The notes beneath the pieces were generated by a model. It had not been told where the DNA came from. It worked only from the letters and a program-made list of their open reading frames with translations, and ran no database searches. The translations under genes were made by a program, and so were the position numbers. This document shows positions 8,298-16,159 of a stretch of DNA of 64,000 bases, piece after piece. Positions within the stretch are counted from its first letter, which is position 1, and every line of letters starts with the position of its first letter. Source of the DNA: Streptomyces sp. AC558_RSS880 (GTDB lineage Bacteria > Actinomycetota > Actinomycetes > Streptomycetales > Streptomycetaceae); the NCBI RefSeq assembly GCF_019049255.1, contig NZ_JAGMUJ010000161.1, forward strand, positions 1-64,000, read 5' to 3'.

Positions 8298-9506
8298 ATG
8301 AGCGCATCGCAGACCACCGACGTTCCCACCCTCCTTGTCAAGATCTTCGGCAAGGACAGGCCGGGCATCACGGCCGGCCTCTTCGACACCCTCGCCGCCT
8401 ACTCGGTCGACGTGGTCGACATCGAGCAGGTCGTCACCCGTGGCCGCATCGTGCTCTGCGCCCTCGTGACCGAGCCGCCCAAGGGGCTGGAAGGGGACCT
8501 GCGGGCGACCGTCCACAGCTGGGCGGAGTCGATGAAGATGCAGGCGGAGATCATCTCCGGCAAGGGCGACAACCGTCCGCGCGGGCTCGGCCGCTCCCTG
8601 GTCACCGTGCTGGGCCACCCCCTCACGTCGGAGGCGACGGCCGCGATCGCCGCGCGGATCACCAGGACCGGCGGCAACATCGACCGTATCTTCCGGCTCG
8701 CCAAGTACCCGGTGACAGCCGTGGAGTTCGCGGTGTCCGGCGTGGAGACGGAGCCGCTGCGCACCGCCCTGGTGACCGACGCGGCGCGGCTCGGGGTCGA
8801 TGTCGCCGTGGTCGGGGCGGGGCTGTACCGGCGGGCGCAGCGCCTGGTCGTCATGGACGTGGACTCCACGCTCATCCAGGACGAGGTGATCGAGCTCTTC
8901 GCCGCGCACGCCGGCTGCGAGGACGAGGTCGCCGAGGTGACGGCGGCCGCGATGCGCGGGGAGCTGGACTTCGAGCAGTCGCTGCACGCGCGCGTGGCGT
9001 TGCTGGAGGGGCTGGACGCCTCCGTGGTGGACAAGGTCCGCAGCGAGGTGCGGCTGACGCCGGGCGCCCGCACCCTGATCCGTACGCTGAAGCGCCTCGG
9101 CTATCAAGTGGGCGTGGTCTCGGGTGGGTTCACCCAGGTCACGGATGATCTGAAGGAACGGCTGGGGCTGGACTTCGCCCAGGCCAACACCCTGGAGATC
9201 GTCGACGGGAAGCTGACGGGCAAGGTCACCGGGGAGATCGTGGACCGGGCGGGCAAGGCCCGGCTGCTGCGTCGGTTCGCCGCCGAGGCGGGGGTGCCGC
9301 TGTCGCAGACGGTGGCGATCGGTGACGGTGCGAACGATCTCGACATGCTGAACACGGCGGGGCTCGGTGTCGCCTTCAACGCCAAGCCGGTGGTGCGCGA
9401 GGCGGCGCACACGGCGGTGAACTTCCCCTTCCTGGACACGGTCCTGTACCTGCTCGGCGTCACCCGCGAAGAGGTCGAGGCGGCGGACACGCTCGACGTG
9501 GGCTGA
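8298..9506 (+). CDS. serB: phosphoserine phosphatase SerB
   Basis: A 402-residue cytoplasmic enzyme catalysing the last step of serine synthesis, phosphoserine to serine. Residues 1-175 form two ACT-like regulatory domains starting VKIFGKDRPGITAGLF. The haloacid-dehalogenase domain follows: motif I MDVDSTLIQDEVIELFA near residue 186 with the nucleophilic Asp, motif II VVSGGFTQV, and motif III/IV with AIGDGANDLDML. Length and order match actinobacterial SerB. A strong terminator follows and no operon partner is evident. Confidence 0.95.
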   Translation: MSASQTTDVPTLLVKIFGKDRPGITAGLFDTLAAYSVDVVDIEQVVTRGRIVLCALVTEPPKGLEGDLRATVHSWAESMKMQAEIISGKGDNRPRGLGRSLVTVLGHPLTSEATAAIAARITRTGGNIDRIFRLAKYPVTAVEFAVSGVETEPLRTALVTDAARLGVDVAVVGAGLYRRAQRLVVMDVDSTLIQDEVIELFAAHAGCEDEVAEVTAAAMRGELDFEQSLHARVALLEGLDASVVDKVRSEVRLTPGARTLIRTLKRLGYQVGVVSGGFTQVTDDLKERLGLDFAQANTLEIVDGKLTGKVTGEIVDRAGKARLLRRFAAEAGVPLSQTVAIGDGANDLDMLNTAGLGVAFNAKPVVREAAHTAVNFPFLDTVLYLLGVTREEVEAADTLDVG

Positions 9507-9534
9507 GTCGCCGGGCCGGGGCACGGAGACGCGC

Positions 9535-9568
9535 GGGCCCGGCACCGACGGACGTCGGTGCCGGGCCC
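9535..9568. terminator. bidirectional hairpin terminator
   Basis: A 15-bp perfect stem, GGGCCCGGCACCGAC at 9535-9549 pairing with 9554-9568 around a GGAC loop. It lies between serB (+) and the convergent histidine phosphatase gene (-). Confidence 0.8.
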
Positions 9569-9583
9569 CTGCCGTGCCGGGTG

Positions 9584-10102
9584 TCACTCGGTGGGCGCCC
9601 AGTAGTCGACCAGCGTGCCGACGCCGGGCTCGAGGGACTTCCAGGAGCCGGTGAAGGACAGGACGGCGAAGGCGGCTGCCGGGTAGCCGCGCCGGCTCAT
9701 GCGTTCGCGGGCGTCGCCCTCCGCCGCGCCGGCCAGGATGTCGGCGAGTGCCTGGACGCCCGGGTTGTGGCCGATCAGGAGGACGTTCTGCGCGTCGTCG
9801 GAGGTTTCGTTGAGCAGGGCGATCAGCTCACCGGGGGAAGCGTCGTAGACCCGCTCCTCGTAGACGGTTTTCGGCCGCTGCGGAAACTCGTGGACCGCGA
9901 GCTTCCAGGTCTCCCGGGTCCGGACCGAGGTGGAGCACAGGGCCAGGTCGAAGGCGATACCGGTGTCGGCGAGCTTGCGTCCGGCGACGGCGGCATCCGT
10001 GCGGCCCCGCTCGGCGAGCGGGCGCTCGTGGTCGGAGACCGGGGGCCAGTCGGCTTTCGCATGCCGGAAAAGGACAATCCTGCGGGGTTCTGCGACGCTC
10101 AT
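9584..10102 (-). CDS. SixA-type histidine phosphatase family protein
   Basis: A 172-residue protein of the phosphoglycerate-mutase-like superfamily. The catalytic RHA motif is at the N-terminus (VLFRHAKADWP), a second conserved Arg in STSVRTRETW, and the second catalytic His in LLIGHNPGVQALA. This small, helix-poor form is the SixA type, which removes phosphate from phosphohistidine in E. coli. The substrate here is not known. It ends against the serB terminator. Confidence 0.85.
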   Translation of the reverse strand: MSVAEPRRIVLFRHAKADWPPVSDHERPLAERGRTDAAVAGRKLADTGIAFDLALCSTSVRTRETWKLAVHEFPQRPKTVYEERVYDASPGELIALLNETSDDAQNVLLIGHNPGVQALADILAGAAEGDARERMSRRGYPAAAFAVLSFTGSWKSLEPGVGTLVDYWAPTE

Positions 10103-10166
10103 GTGACCCAGCTTCGCATGAAACAGGCCATGGGGCGCAGGGAGTTGACCGGCGCTTCCGGGGTGT

Positions 10167-10373
10167 TCAACGGGCTATGAGCTGCTGCGCGCGCTCGACG
10201 AGGTGGGTGAGCACGGGCTCACCGGCGGCCGCGTGGGCGTCGGAGGGGTTGAGGATCAGGGTGAGCAGGGCGACGAAGGCGAGGGTGGGCAGGGCCAGGG
10301 CCCACCACGGCAGCCGGGTGTCGACGCCACCCCGGGGGGCCGGGTGGGGCCGGGTGTGCGTGCGCGCCGACAT
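10167..10373 (-). CDS. small single-pass membrane protein, unknown function
   Basis: A 68-residue frame starting MSARTHTRPHPAPRGG, followed by one clear membrane helix (WWALALPTLAFVALLTLIL) and a short tail ending LVERAQQLIAR. ATG 10373 is chosen because AGCGGAGG lies five bases upstream; an in-frame ATG 48 bases earlier lacks this. I do not recognise the family. The organisation (basic n-region, one helix, amphipathic tail) suggests a membrane-anchored small protein. Confidence 0.6.
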   Translation of the reverse strand: MSARTHTRPHPAPRGGVDTRLPWWALALPTLAFVALLTLILNPSDAHAAAGEPVLTHLVERAQQLIAR

Positions 10374-10528
10374 GGGGGCCTCCGCTCTTCGTATGGTCCG
10401 TGGCTCGCTTTTCGCGGCCACATCTCGAAGGTACGGATCGTCGGGAACTCAACCCATCCGGTGATCCACCCACTTGACCCTGAGCCTGGCCCCCTAGGGG
10501 ATGGTGGTGCCAGCACCACCATGGGCCG

Positions 10529-10645
10529 TCACGGCGCGAGGACGGTCGCGATCACTCCGATGACGATGAAGATGGCGAAGAACGCGCCGAAGACGAGCAA
10601 CATCTTCTTCTGGCCGTTCTGCGGATTCGGGTCGAGGACTGGCAT
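10529..10645 (-). CDS. 38-residue membrane protein (SGM_5486-like, transporter-associated)
   Basis: MPVLDPNPQNGQKKMLLV followed by one hydrophobic helix ending VIGVIATVLAP. Very short one-helix proteins of this form sit beside MFS transporters in many Streptomyces; I recall them as the SGM_5486 family. The MFS gene upstream on the same strand supports this, although about 415 bp of repeats separate them. The start is the only Met giving a natural N-terminus. Role unknown. Confidence 0.55.
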   Translation of the reverse strand: MPVLDPNPQNGQKKMLLVFGAFFAIFIVIGVIATVLAP

Positions 10646-11060
10646 ACGGCAAGTCTCGCACCCCGCTCGCCTGCGGCGGGCCTCGGGGGTGGCGCGGCGC
10701 GGGTGGCCTGGCGGCCGGGCCCTCCGGCGCGATGGTTCCGCCGACCGGCCCATGCGGTGCGGCGGGGCTGGGACGGTGCATCACCGGCCCGGGGCGGTCG
10801 GGGCGGGGGCTCCTGGCCGTGGAGCGCTCGTTCGTTTCGCCCCCGCCGCCCCTTCCCGTCCCGTTCCCGGGGGCTCTGCCCCCGGACCCCCGTCGCGCCC
10901 GCGCGGCGGAGCCGCATGTCGACACAGCCCCATACCCCTGGGGGTGTGCCGCCCCGTCCCGTCCCTGGGGGCTCCGCCCCGGACCCCCGTCGCGCCCGCG
11001 CGGCGGAGCCGCATGTCGACACAGCCCCGCGCCCCTGGGGGGAAGGGCTGGCCGGGCCGG
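10646..11060. other. gene-free spacer filled by interspersed repeats
   Basis: This 415-bp stretch between the 38-residue protein gene and the MFS gene has no convincing coding frame. Its right half is two copies of a repeat unit, annotated separately. The left part contains only G/C-rich sequence. Confidence 0.6.
10836..11037. repeat. two direct copies of an interspersed repeat
   Basis: A 48-bp block at 10884-10931 recurs without mismatch at 10981-11028, an offset of 97 bp. Each copy ends in CGGAGCCGCATGTCGACACA. The segment 10836-10890 matches 61113-61167 inside cobB at about 51 of 55 positions, and 47611-47665 less closely, so it belongs to a dispersed family. Inverted GGGGGCTCTGCCCCC arms form a hairpin. 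Confidence 0.75.
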
Positions 11061-12359
11061 TCAGGAAGTCGTCGCCTCATCCTCCACCGTGCGGTCGCGG
11101 CCGGCCAGGACGCCCACGATCATCTGCGGGATCATCAGGCCGGCCATCAGCGCGATCGGCAGGCCCCAGCCGCCGCTGTGCTGGTAGAGCACGCCCACCA
11201 GGAGCGGCCCGGGGATGGAGAGCAGATAGCCGGTGCTCTGCGCGAAGGCCGACAGCTGGGCCACGCCCGCGCCGGTCCTGGCCCGCATCCCGACCATGGT
11301 GAGCGCCAGCGGGAAGGCACAGTTCGCGATGCCCAGCAGCACCGCCCAGGCCCAGGCACCGGCGGCCGGCGCGAGGTACAGGCCGGCGTATCCGACGAGG
11401 CCGCTGACGCCCAGCGCGAGCGCGATCGGGCCCTGGTGGGGCAGCCGGGTGGCGAGGCGCGGGATGACGAAGGCCAGCGGTACGCCCATCACCATGGTGA
11501 CCGCGAGGAGCAGCCCGGCCGTGCCCGCGGGGACGCCCGCGTCCCGGAAGATCTGCGCCATCCAGCCCATGGTGATGTAGGCGGCGGTGGCCTGGAGTCC
11601 GAAGAAGACGGCCAGCGCCCAGGCGGTGCGGCTGCGGGTGATGCGCAGCCGCACCGGCGCCTCGGCGGGAGTGTCCCGTCCGGCACGCGCCCCGTCGTGC
11701 TCCGGTTCCCGTGCCCGTACGAAGGGCAGCCACGGCAGTACGGCGGCTGCCGCCAGGGCCGCCCACACGGCGAGGCCCGAGTGCCAGTCCCCGCCCAGCG
11801 CGTCGGTCAGCGGCACGGTCACGGCCGCCGCCGTGGCGGTGCCCAGGGCGAGGGCCATGGAGTACAGACCGGTCATGGAGCCGACCCGGTCGGGGAACCA
11901 GCGCTTGACGATGACCGGCATCAGGACGTTGCTGACGGCGATGCCCATCAGCGCCAGCGCGCTGGTGGCCAGGAACGCCGCCGTGCCGCCCACGTACGGG
12001 CGTATCAGCAGGCCGGCGCCGATGGCGACCATGCCGGCGCAGACCACCGCGCCCGCACCGAACCGGCGGGCCAGCCGCGGCGCGGTGACGCCGAAGACCG
12101 CGAAGCACAGCGGGGGCACGGAGGTGAGCAGTCCGGCCACGCTCCCGCTCATGCCGAGCCCGTCGCGGACCTCCTCCAGCAGCGCGCCCAGGCTGGTGAT
12201 GGCGGGGCGGAGGTTGAGCGCGGCCAGCACGATGCCGACGACGAGCAGTCGCGTCCGCCACGCGTGCGTGACACCGGCCCGGCGGACGGTCCGGGCCTCG
12301 GAGGCGGCCGGTGTGCGTACGGTCGTGGACGTGGGTGTCCGGGTTTCCTCACTAGCCAT
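11061..12359 (-). CDS. MFS transporter, CynX/NimT type
   Basis: About 432 residues with twelve predicted membrane helices after a polar N-terminal tail. The first helix reads LLVVGIVLAALNLRPAITSLG, the LNLRPAxTS signature of the CynX/NimT (cyanate/nitroimidazole) branch of the major facilitator superfamily. Substrate not predictable. ATG 12359 was chosen; ATGs at 12368 and 12371 are also in frame. It is divergent from a GntR-family gene, and a perfect palindrome lies between the two starts, suggesting that regulator controls it. Confidence 0.85.
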   Translation of the reverse strand: MASEETRTPTSTTVRTPAASEARTVRRAGVTHAWRTRLLVVGIVLAALNLRPAITSLGALLEEVRDGLGMSGSVAGLLTSVPPLCFAVFGVTAPRLARRFGAGAVVCAGMVAIGAGLLIRPYVGGTAAFLATSALALMGIAVSNVLMPVIVKRWFPDRVGSMTGLYSMALALGTATAAAVTVPLTDALGGDWHSGLAVWAALAAAAVLPWLPFVRAREPEHDGARAGRDTPAEAPVRLRITRSRTAWALAVFFGLQATAAYITMGWMAQIFRDAGVPAGTAGLLLAVTMVMGVPLAFVIPRLATRLPHQGPIALALGVSGLVGYAGLYLAPAAGAWAWAVLLGIANCAFPLALTMVGMRARTGAGVAQLSAFAQSTGYLLSIPGPLLVGVLYQHSGGWGLPIALMAGLMIPQMIVGVLAGRDRTVEDEATTS

Positions 12360-12373
12360 GACGCCCATCATAG

Positions 12374-12388
12374 AATCATGGGATGATT
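12374..12388. promoter_or_regulatory. candidate GntR operator, palindrome AATCATGGGATGATT
   Basis: A perfect 6-bp inverted repeat (AATCAT / ATGATT) with a 3-bp centre. It lies 15 bp from the MFS start and about 55 bp from the GntR start. It is AT-rich against a very GC-rich background. FadR-subfamily regulators bind short palindromes of this size near their own promoters. Confidence 0.55.
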
Positions 12389-12441
12389 GATTGTCCATGC
12401 CGAGGCCGCCGTGCGGCGCCGCTGTCGTGCGAAGGTGTGCC

Positions 12442-13134
12442 ATGCCGCTGAGCCATCCCCGTCGTTCGGCCCTGTCCGAGCAGGTCATCGCCACCCTGCG
12501 GGCCCAGATCACCTCGGGCGAGTGGCCGGTCGGCGCGCGCATTCCCACCGAGCCGGAGCTGGTGGAGCAGCTGGGAGTGGCCCGCAACACGGTCCGTGAG
12601 GCCGTCCGTGCGCTGGCGCACAACGGGCTGCTGGACATCCGCCAGGGCTCGGGCACGTACGTGGTGGCCACGAGTGAGCTGGCGGGCGTGATGCACCGCC
12701 GCTTCGCCGACGCCGACCCCCGGCACATCGCCGAGCTGCGTTCGACCCTGGAGTCGGCGGCGGCGCGGCTGGCCGCCGAGCGGCGCACGGAGAAGGACCT
12801 CAAGCAGATCGACACCCTGCTGCTGCGCCGGGAGGAGGCCTGGGAGTCGGGTGAGGCGGAGGCGTTCGTGGCGGCGGACGCCACGTTCCACCTGGCGGTC
12901 GTGGCCGCCTCGCACAACGACGTGATGACCGCGATGTACGCGGACCTGAGCGAGGTGCTGCGGGACTGGCTGCGCGAGGACGTGGGCGAGGGCATGTCCC
13001 CGGAGATGCACATGGACCACGGGCGGCTGGTGGACGCGATCCGCGCGGGGGACGCGGCGACGGCGGCCGAGGAGGCCGCCGCCTATCCGTTCATGTGCCG
13101 TCCGGGGCTGTTCGCTCCGCCCTCCGCCGACTGA
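12442..13134 (+). CDS. GntR/FadR-family transcriptional regulator
   Basis: A 230-residue regulator. The N-terminal winged helix (residues 10-75) has EQVIATLRAQITSGEW, IPTEPELVEQLGVARNTVRE and the wing DIRQGSGTYVV. The C-terminal half is an all-helical FCD ligand domain with RSTLESAAARLAAER and HLAVVAASHND...MY, the metal/ligand-binding arrangement of FadR-type sensors. ATG 12442 is chosen over TTG 12391 because GAAGG precedes it and the fold begins there. It probably represses the divergent MFS gene through the intergenic palindrome. The effector is unknown. Confidence 0.88.
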   Translation: MPLSHPRRSALSEQVIATLRAQITSGEWPVGARIPTEPELVEQLGVARNTVREAVRALAHNGLLDIRQGSGTYVVATSELAGVMHRRFADADPRHIAELRSTLESAAARLAAERRTEKDLKQIDTLLLRREEAWESGEAEAFVAADATFHLAVVAASHNDVMTAMYADLSEVLRDWLREDVGEGMSPEMHMDHGRLVDAIRAGDAATAAEEAAAYPFMCRPGLFAPPSAD

Positions 13135-13146
13135 GCCAGGCCGACG

Positions 13147-13182
13147 CGAGGGCCCGCACCCCGTACGGGATGCGGGCCCTCG
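13147..13182. terminator. bidirectional hairpin terminator
   Basis: A 12-bp perfect stem (13147-13158 with 13171-13182) between the convergent gntR-type gene and fabI. Confidence 0.75.
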
Positions 13183-13195
13183 GCAGTGCGTCCGG

Positions 13196-13963
13196 TCAGG
13201 CGCCGATGGCGTGCAGACCGCCGTCCACGTGGACGATCTCGCCCGTGGTCTTCGGGAACCAGTCGCTCAGCAGGGCGACGACGCCCCGGCCGGCCGGCTC
13301 GGGGTCCTTCAGGTCCCACTCCAGCGGGGCGCGGGTGTCCCACACGGAGGCCAGCTCGCTGAAGCCCGGGATGGACTTGGCGGCCATGGAGCCGATCGGG
13401 CCCGCGGAGATCAGGTTGCAGCGGATGTTCTGCTTGCCCAGGTCACGGGCCATGTAGCGGCTGGTGGCCTCCAGGGCGGCCTTGGCGGGGCCCATCCAGT
13501 CGTACTGCGGCCAGGCGTACTGCGCGTCGAAGGTGAGGCCGACGACCGAGCCGCCGTTCTGCATCAGCGGCAGGCAGGCCATGGTCAGCGACTTCAGGGA
13601 GTACGCCGAGACGTGCATGGCGGTGGCGACCGACTCGAACGGCGTGTTGAGGAAGTTGCCGCCGAGCGCGTCCTGCGGGGCGAAGCCGATGGAGTGCACG
13701 ACGCCGTCGAGGCCGCCGAGCTCCTCGCCGACCACGTCGGCCAGACGGCCCAGGTGCTCGTCGTTGGTGACGTCGAGCTCGATGACCTTGGCGGGCTTGG
13801 GCAGCTTCTTGGCGATGCGCTCGGTCAGGGTGGGCCGCGGGAACGCGGTCAGGATGATCTCGGCGCCCTGCTCCTGGGCCAGCTTGGCGGTGTGGAAGGC
13901 GATGGAGGACTCCATCAGCACACCGGTGATCAGGACGCGCTTGCCCTCGAGAATTCCGCTCAT
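13196..13963 (-). CDS. fabI: enoyl-ACP reductase FabI (InhA-like)
   Basis: A 255-residue NADH-dependent enoyl-acyl-carrier-protein reductase, the last step of each fatty-acid elongation cycle. It starts MSGILEGKRVLITGVLMESS, the atypical dinucleotide motif of FabI/InhA. It has HSIGFAPQDALGG, the catalytic Tyr-Lys set as YDWMGPAKAALE, and an ISAGPI motif contacting the cofactor. The YxxMxxxK spacing is that of InhA, the target class of triclosan and isoniazid. It starts five bases after the stop of fabG, so both are co-transcribed. Confidence 0.96.
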   Translation of the reverse strand: MSGILEGKRVLITGVLMESSIAFHTAKLAQEQGAEIILTAFPRPTLTERIAKKLPKPAKVIELDVTNDEHLGRLADVVGEELGGLDGVVHSIGFAPQDALGGNFLNTPFESVATAMHVSAYSLKSLTMACLPLMQNGGSVVGLTFDAQYAWPQYDWMGPAKAALEATSRYMARDLGKQNIRCNLISAGPIGSMAAKSIPGFSELASVWDTRAPLEWDLKDPEPAGRGVVALLSDWFPKTTGEIVHVDGGLHAIGA

Positions 13964-13968
13964 GGTGT

Positions 13969-14688
13969 TCAGTGACCCATTCCCAGTCCGCCGTCAACGG
14001 GAATGACGGCTCCAGTGATGTACGAGGCCTCGTCCGAGGCGAGGAACCGCACCGTCGCGGCGATCTCCTCGGGCTGCGCGTACCGGGCGAGCGGCACCTG
14101 CGCGAGGATCTTCGTCTGCTGCTCCTCGGTGAGCGCCTTGGTCATGTCGGTGTCGACGAAGCCGGGCGCGACGACGTTGAAGGTGATGTTGCGCGAGCCC
14201 AGCTCGCGGGCGAGGGAGCGCGCGAAGCCGACCAGGCCGGCCTTGGAGGCGGCGTAGTTGGCCTGCCCCGCGGAGCCGAGCAGTCCGACCACCGAGGAGA
14301 TCAGGACGACGCGGCCCTTCTTGGCGCGCAGCATGCCGCGGTTGGCGCGCTTGACGACCCGGAAGGTGCCGGTGAGGTTGGTGTCGACGACCGAGGTGAA
14401 GTCCTCCTCGGACATGCGCATGAGGAGCTGGTCCTTGGTGACACCGGCGTTGGCCACGAGCACCTCCACGGTGCCGTGCGCCTCCTCGATCTCCTTGTAG
14501 GCCTGCTCCACCTGCTCGGGGTCGGTGATGTCGCACTTGACGGCGAGGCAGCCCAATTCCGTCAGGGCGGCCGGCGGCTCCCCCGAGCGGTACGTGATGG
14601 CGACCTTGTCGCCGGCGTCGGCGAACGCGCGGGCGATGGCGAGGCCGATGCCCCGGTTGCCTCCGGTGACGAGAACCGAGCGGCTCAA
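13969..14688 (-). CDS. fabG: 3-oxoacyl-ACP reductase FabG
   Basis: A 239-residue SDR enzyme reducing 3-oxoacyl-ACP in fatty-acid synthesis. It has VTGGNRGIGLAIA, NAGVTKDQLLMRM, an active-site Ser in SSVVGLLG and YAASKAG, and ends DGGLGMGH as FabG does. The start is TTG 14688 preceded by AAAGGGTGATCC. The frame stays open upstream, but an ATG at 14787 would add 33 residues not seen in the family. First gene of the fabG-fabI pair. Confidence 0.95.
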   Translation of the reverse strand: MSRSVLVTGGNRGIGLAIARAFADAGDKVAITYRSGEPPAALTELGCLAVKCDITDPEQVEQAYKEIEEAHGTVEVLVANAGVTKDQLLMRMSEEDFTSVVDTNLTGTFRVVKRANRGMLRAKKGRVVLISSVVGLLGSAGQANYAASKAGLVGFARSLARELGSRNITFNVVAPGFVDTDMTKALTEEQQTKILAQVPLARYAQPEEIAATVRFLASDEASYITGAVIPVDGGLGMGH

Positions 14689-15573
14689 CGGATCACCCTT
14701 TCGATAGCGGTCTGGTGCACCGCCCGGACACCTGGACGACAGGCGGCTACCCCGAAAACCTATCGGTCCCGGTCCCGCCCGGGACATTGGGGCACCGACA
14801 GTGGCGCTCGTGGCCTCCTGTCGGGTTCCTACAGTTCGCGGCCCCGGTCAGTCCGCCCTACCGGGTGCGTGAGCCGACAGCCCTTCGGCACGAGCGGTCT
14901 CGAGCATCCTGCGGTCACAGGTCACCACGGCGGTCAGGTCGTCCCGCGACGTCACGTACCTCTTGGGTGAGGAGGCCCCCGGTGATCCGGGCGTGCCGGC
15001 GGCGAGCGGCTCCGTGGCCCGCTCTTGAAGGAACCGCTTCCTCGAAGCACTCGGCGACGAACATCCACGCGCCCGCGTCCCGGTGACGGCGCGCGCGGAA
15101 CGCCGCCGCTCGCGGGGCGGGAACGTCCCCGTTCTTCCGGGTCTTCTTGCTCTTACCGTCGGTACGGCTCCTGCTGGGCGCGGCGCCGACGGTGGTGCGC
15201 CCGGAAGCGGGAGGGTCGGGGAGCCTCCGGGGATCACCGGCCCGAGTGGTACTGGACAGAGCCCTGGGCCCCACTGGTTCAAGAACAGTCACAGCGGCAG
15301 CGAGGGGGACAACCGCGTCGAGGTCGCCGTACGCCCGAGGCGGTCCGCATCCGTGATGCGCGGGACAAGCGCGTTCGTCCCCTCGTCGTCACGCCGGTCA
15401 CTCGGGCGGCGTTCACCGCGCTCGCGGCAGGGTCGTCACCGGACGGCCGAGTTCGCGCCGTACGAGACGTCAGCGGGCGGGTACGGGAGCGGCTCCCGTA
15501 CCCGCCCGACCGGTCGGGGGCGGACTTGCCTCGCCGCTTCTTCCTGGCCGCCGGTGCGGTTGGGCGCTCCGGT
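14689..15573. other. gene-poor interval
   Basis: An 885-bp stretch between fabG and a small secreted-protein gene. Its frames are Arg/Pro/Gly-rich and look like chance openings. The only protein-like segment is a toxin-type remnant at 14848-14958. The promoter of fabG should lie in the first 150 bp. Confidence 0.55.
14848..14958 (-). pseudogene. possible C-terminal remnant of a PIN-domain (VapC-like) toxin
   Basis: The last 37 codons of a longer minus-strand frame read RYVTSRDDLTAVVTCDRRML, then ETARAEGLSAHAPGRAD and a stop. This matches the common VapC ending (L.ALVTYD.R...AA...GL.V..PG) with the fourth acidic residue of the PIN site. Upstream of it no PIN domain can be read in any frame and no antitoxin is visible, so this is at most a relic. 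Confidence 0.35.
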
Positions 15574-15909
15574 TCAGTACACGTGGCGGGTGTACCACGT
15601 CCCGCTGTCGAAGAAGAAGTGGTCCACGGCGAGCTTGTGCCCACCGCTGTAGTGGGCGTACGCCACGGCCTGCTCGCCGGGCCCGCCGTTGCTCAGGCTC
15701 GTGTCCAGGCAGGTGCCGGGGTTGATCATGAAGGTGCTGAAGCCGCCCCGCAGCGGGAACTCCACGTCGATGGGCTGCGCGCGGTGGTTGCAGGCCGTCA
15801 GCCCGCCCGTCCTGCTCAGGGGCTCGTCGGCGACCGCGGCGGGGGCGGACAGGGCCGTGAGAAGACCGGCGGTCGCGGCCGCCAGGGCGGCCACACGACG
15901 CATACGCAT
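15574..15909 (-). CDS. small secreted protein, unknown function
   Basis: A 111-residue preprotein. The start MRMRRVAALAAATAGLLTAL is a textbook signal peptide, with likely cleavage after AAVADE-proximal Ala near residue 26. The mature part of about 85 residues has two Cys (TACNHRA and PGTCLDT) that could form a disulphide, and an aromatic C-terminus FFFDSGTWYTRHVY. ATG 15909 is set by AAGGAG five bases upstream. I do not recognise a family. It is divergent from tldD across about 250 bp. Confidence 0.75.
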   Translation of the reverse strand: MRMRRVAALAAATAGLLTALSAPAAVADEPLSRTGGLTACNHRAQPIDVEFPLRGGFSTFMINPGTCLDTSLSNGGPGEQAVAYAHYSGGHKLAVDHFFFDSGTWYTRHVY

Positions 15910-16159
15910 ACGCACTCCTTGAGTCGGGCTGTCCGGTGATCGTCCGGACCAGCGCTCCCGAACGTACGGAGGCTTTACGCACGGACAGTGACAGGTCATC
16001 CACCAGTTGGTGAACAGCCGTTGCTCCAGAGGAAGTTGAGATTCCATGGGCACGCGTGGCGCACCACGGCGGCCGTCCGTCACGTCCCCCGGGGGCGCTC
16101 ATGGTTCACTGCTGACGGTTGAGCACATCTCGCGATGGTGAGAAAAGGGGAGGCCGCTC

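Noticed and set aside
15025..15939. Plus-strand frame of about 300 codons in the gene-poor interval
   Set aside because: No motif, Arg/Gly/Pro-rich, overlaps the small secreted protein on the other strand, and lacks a ribosome site.
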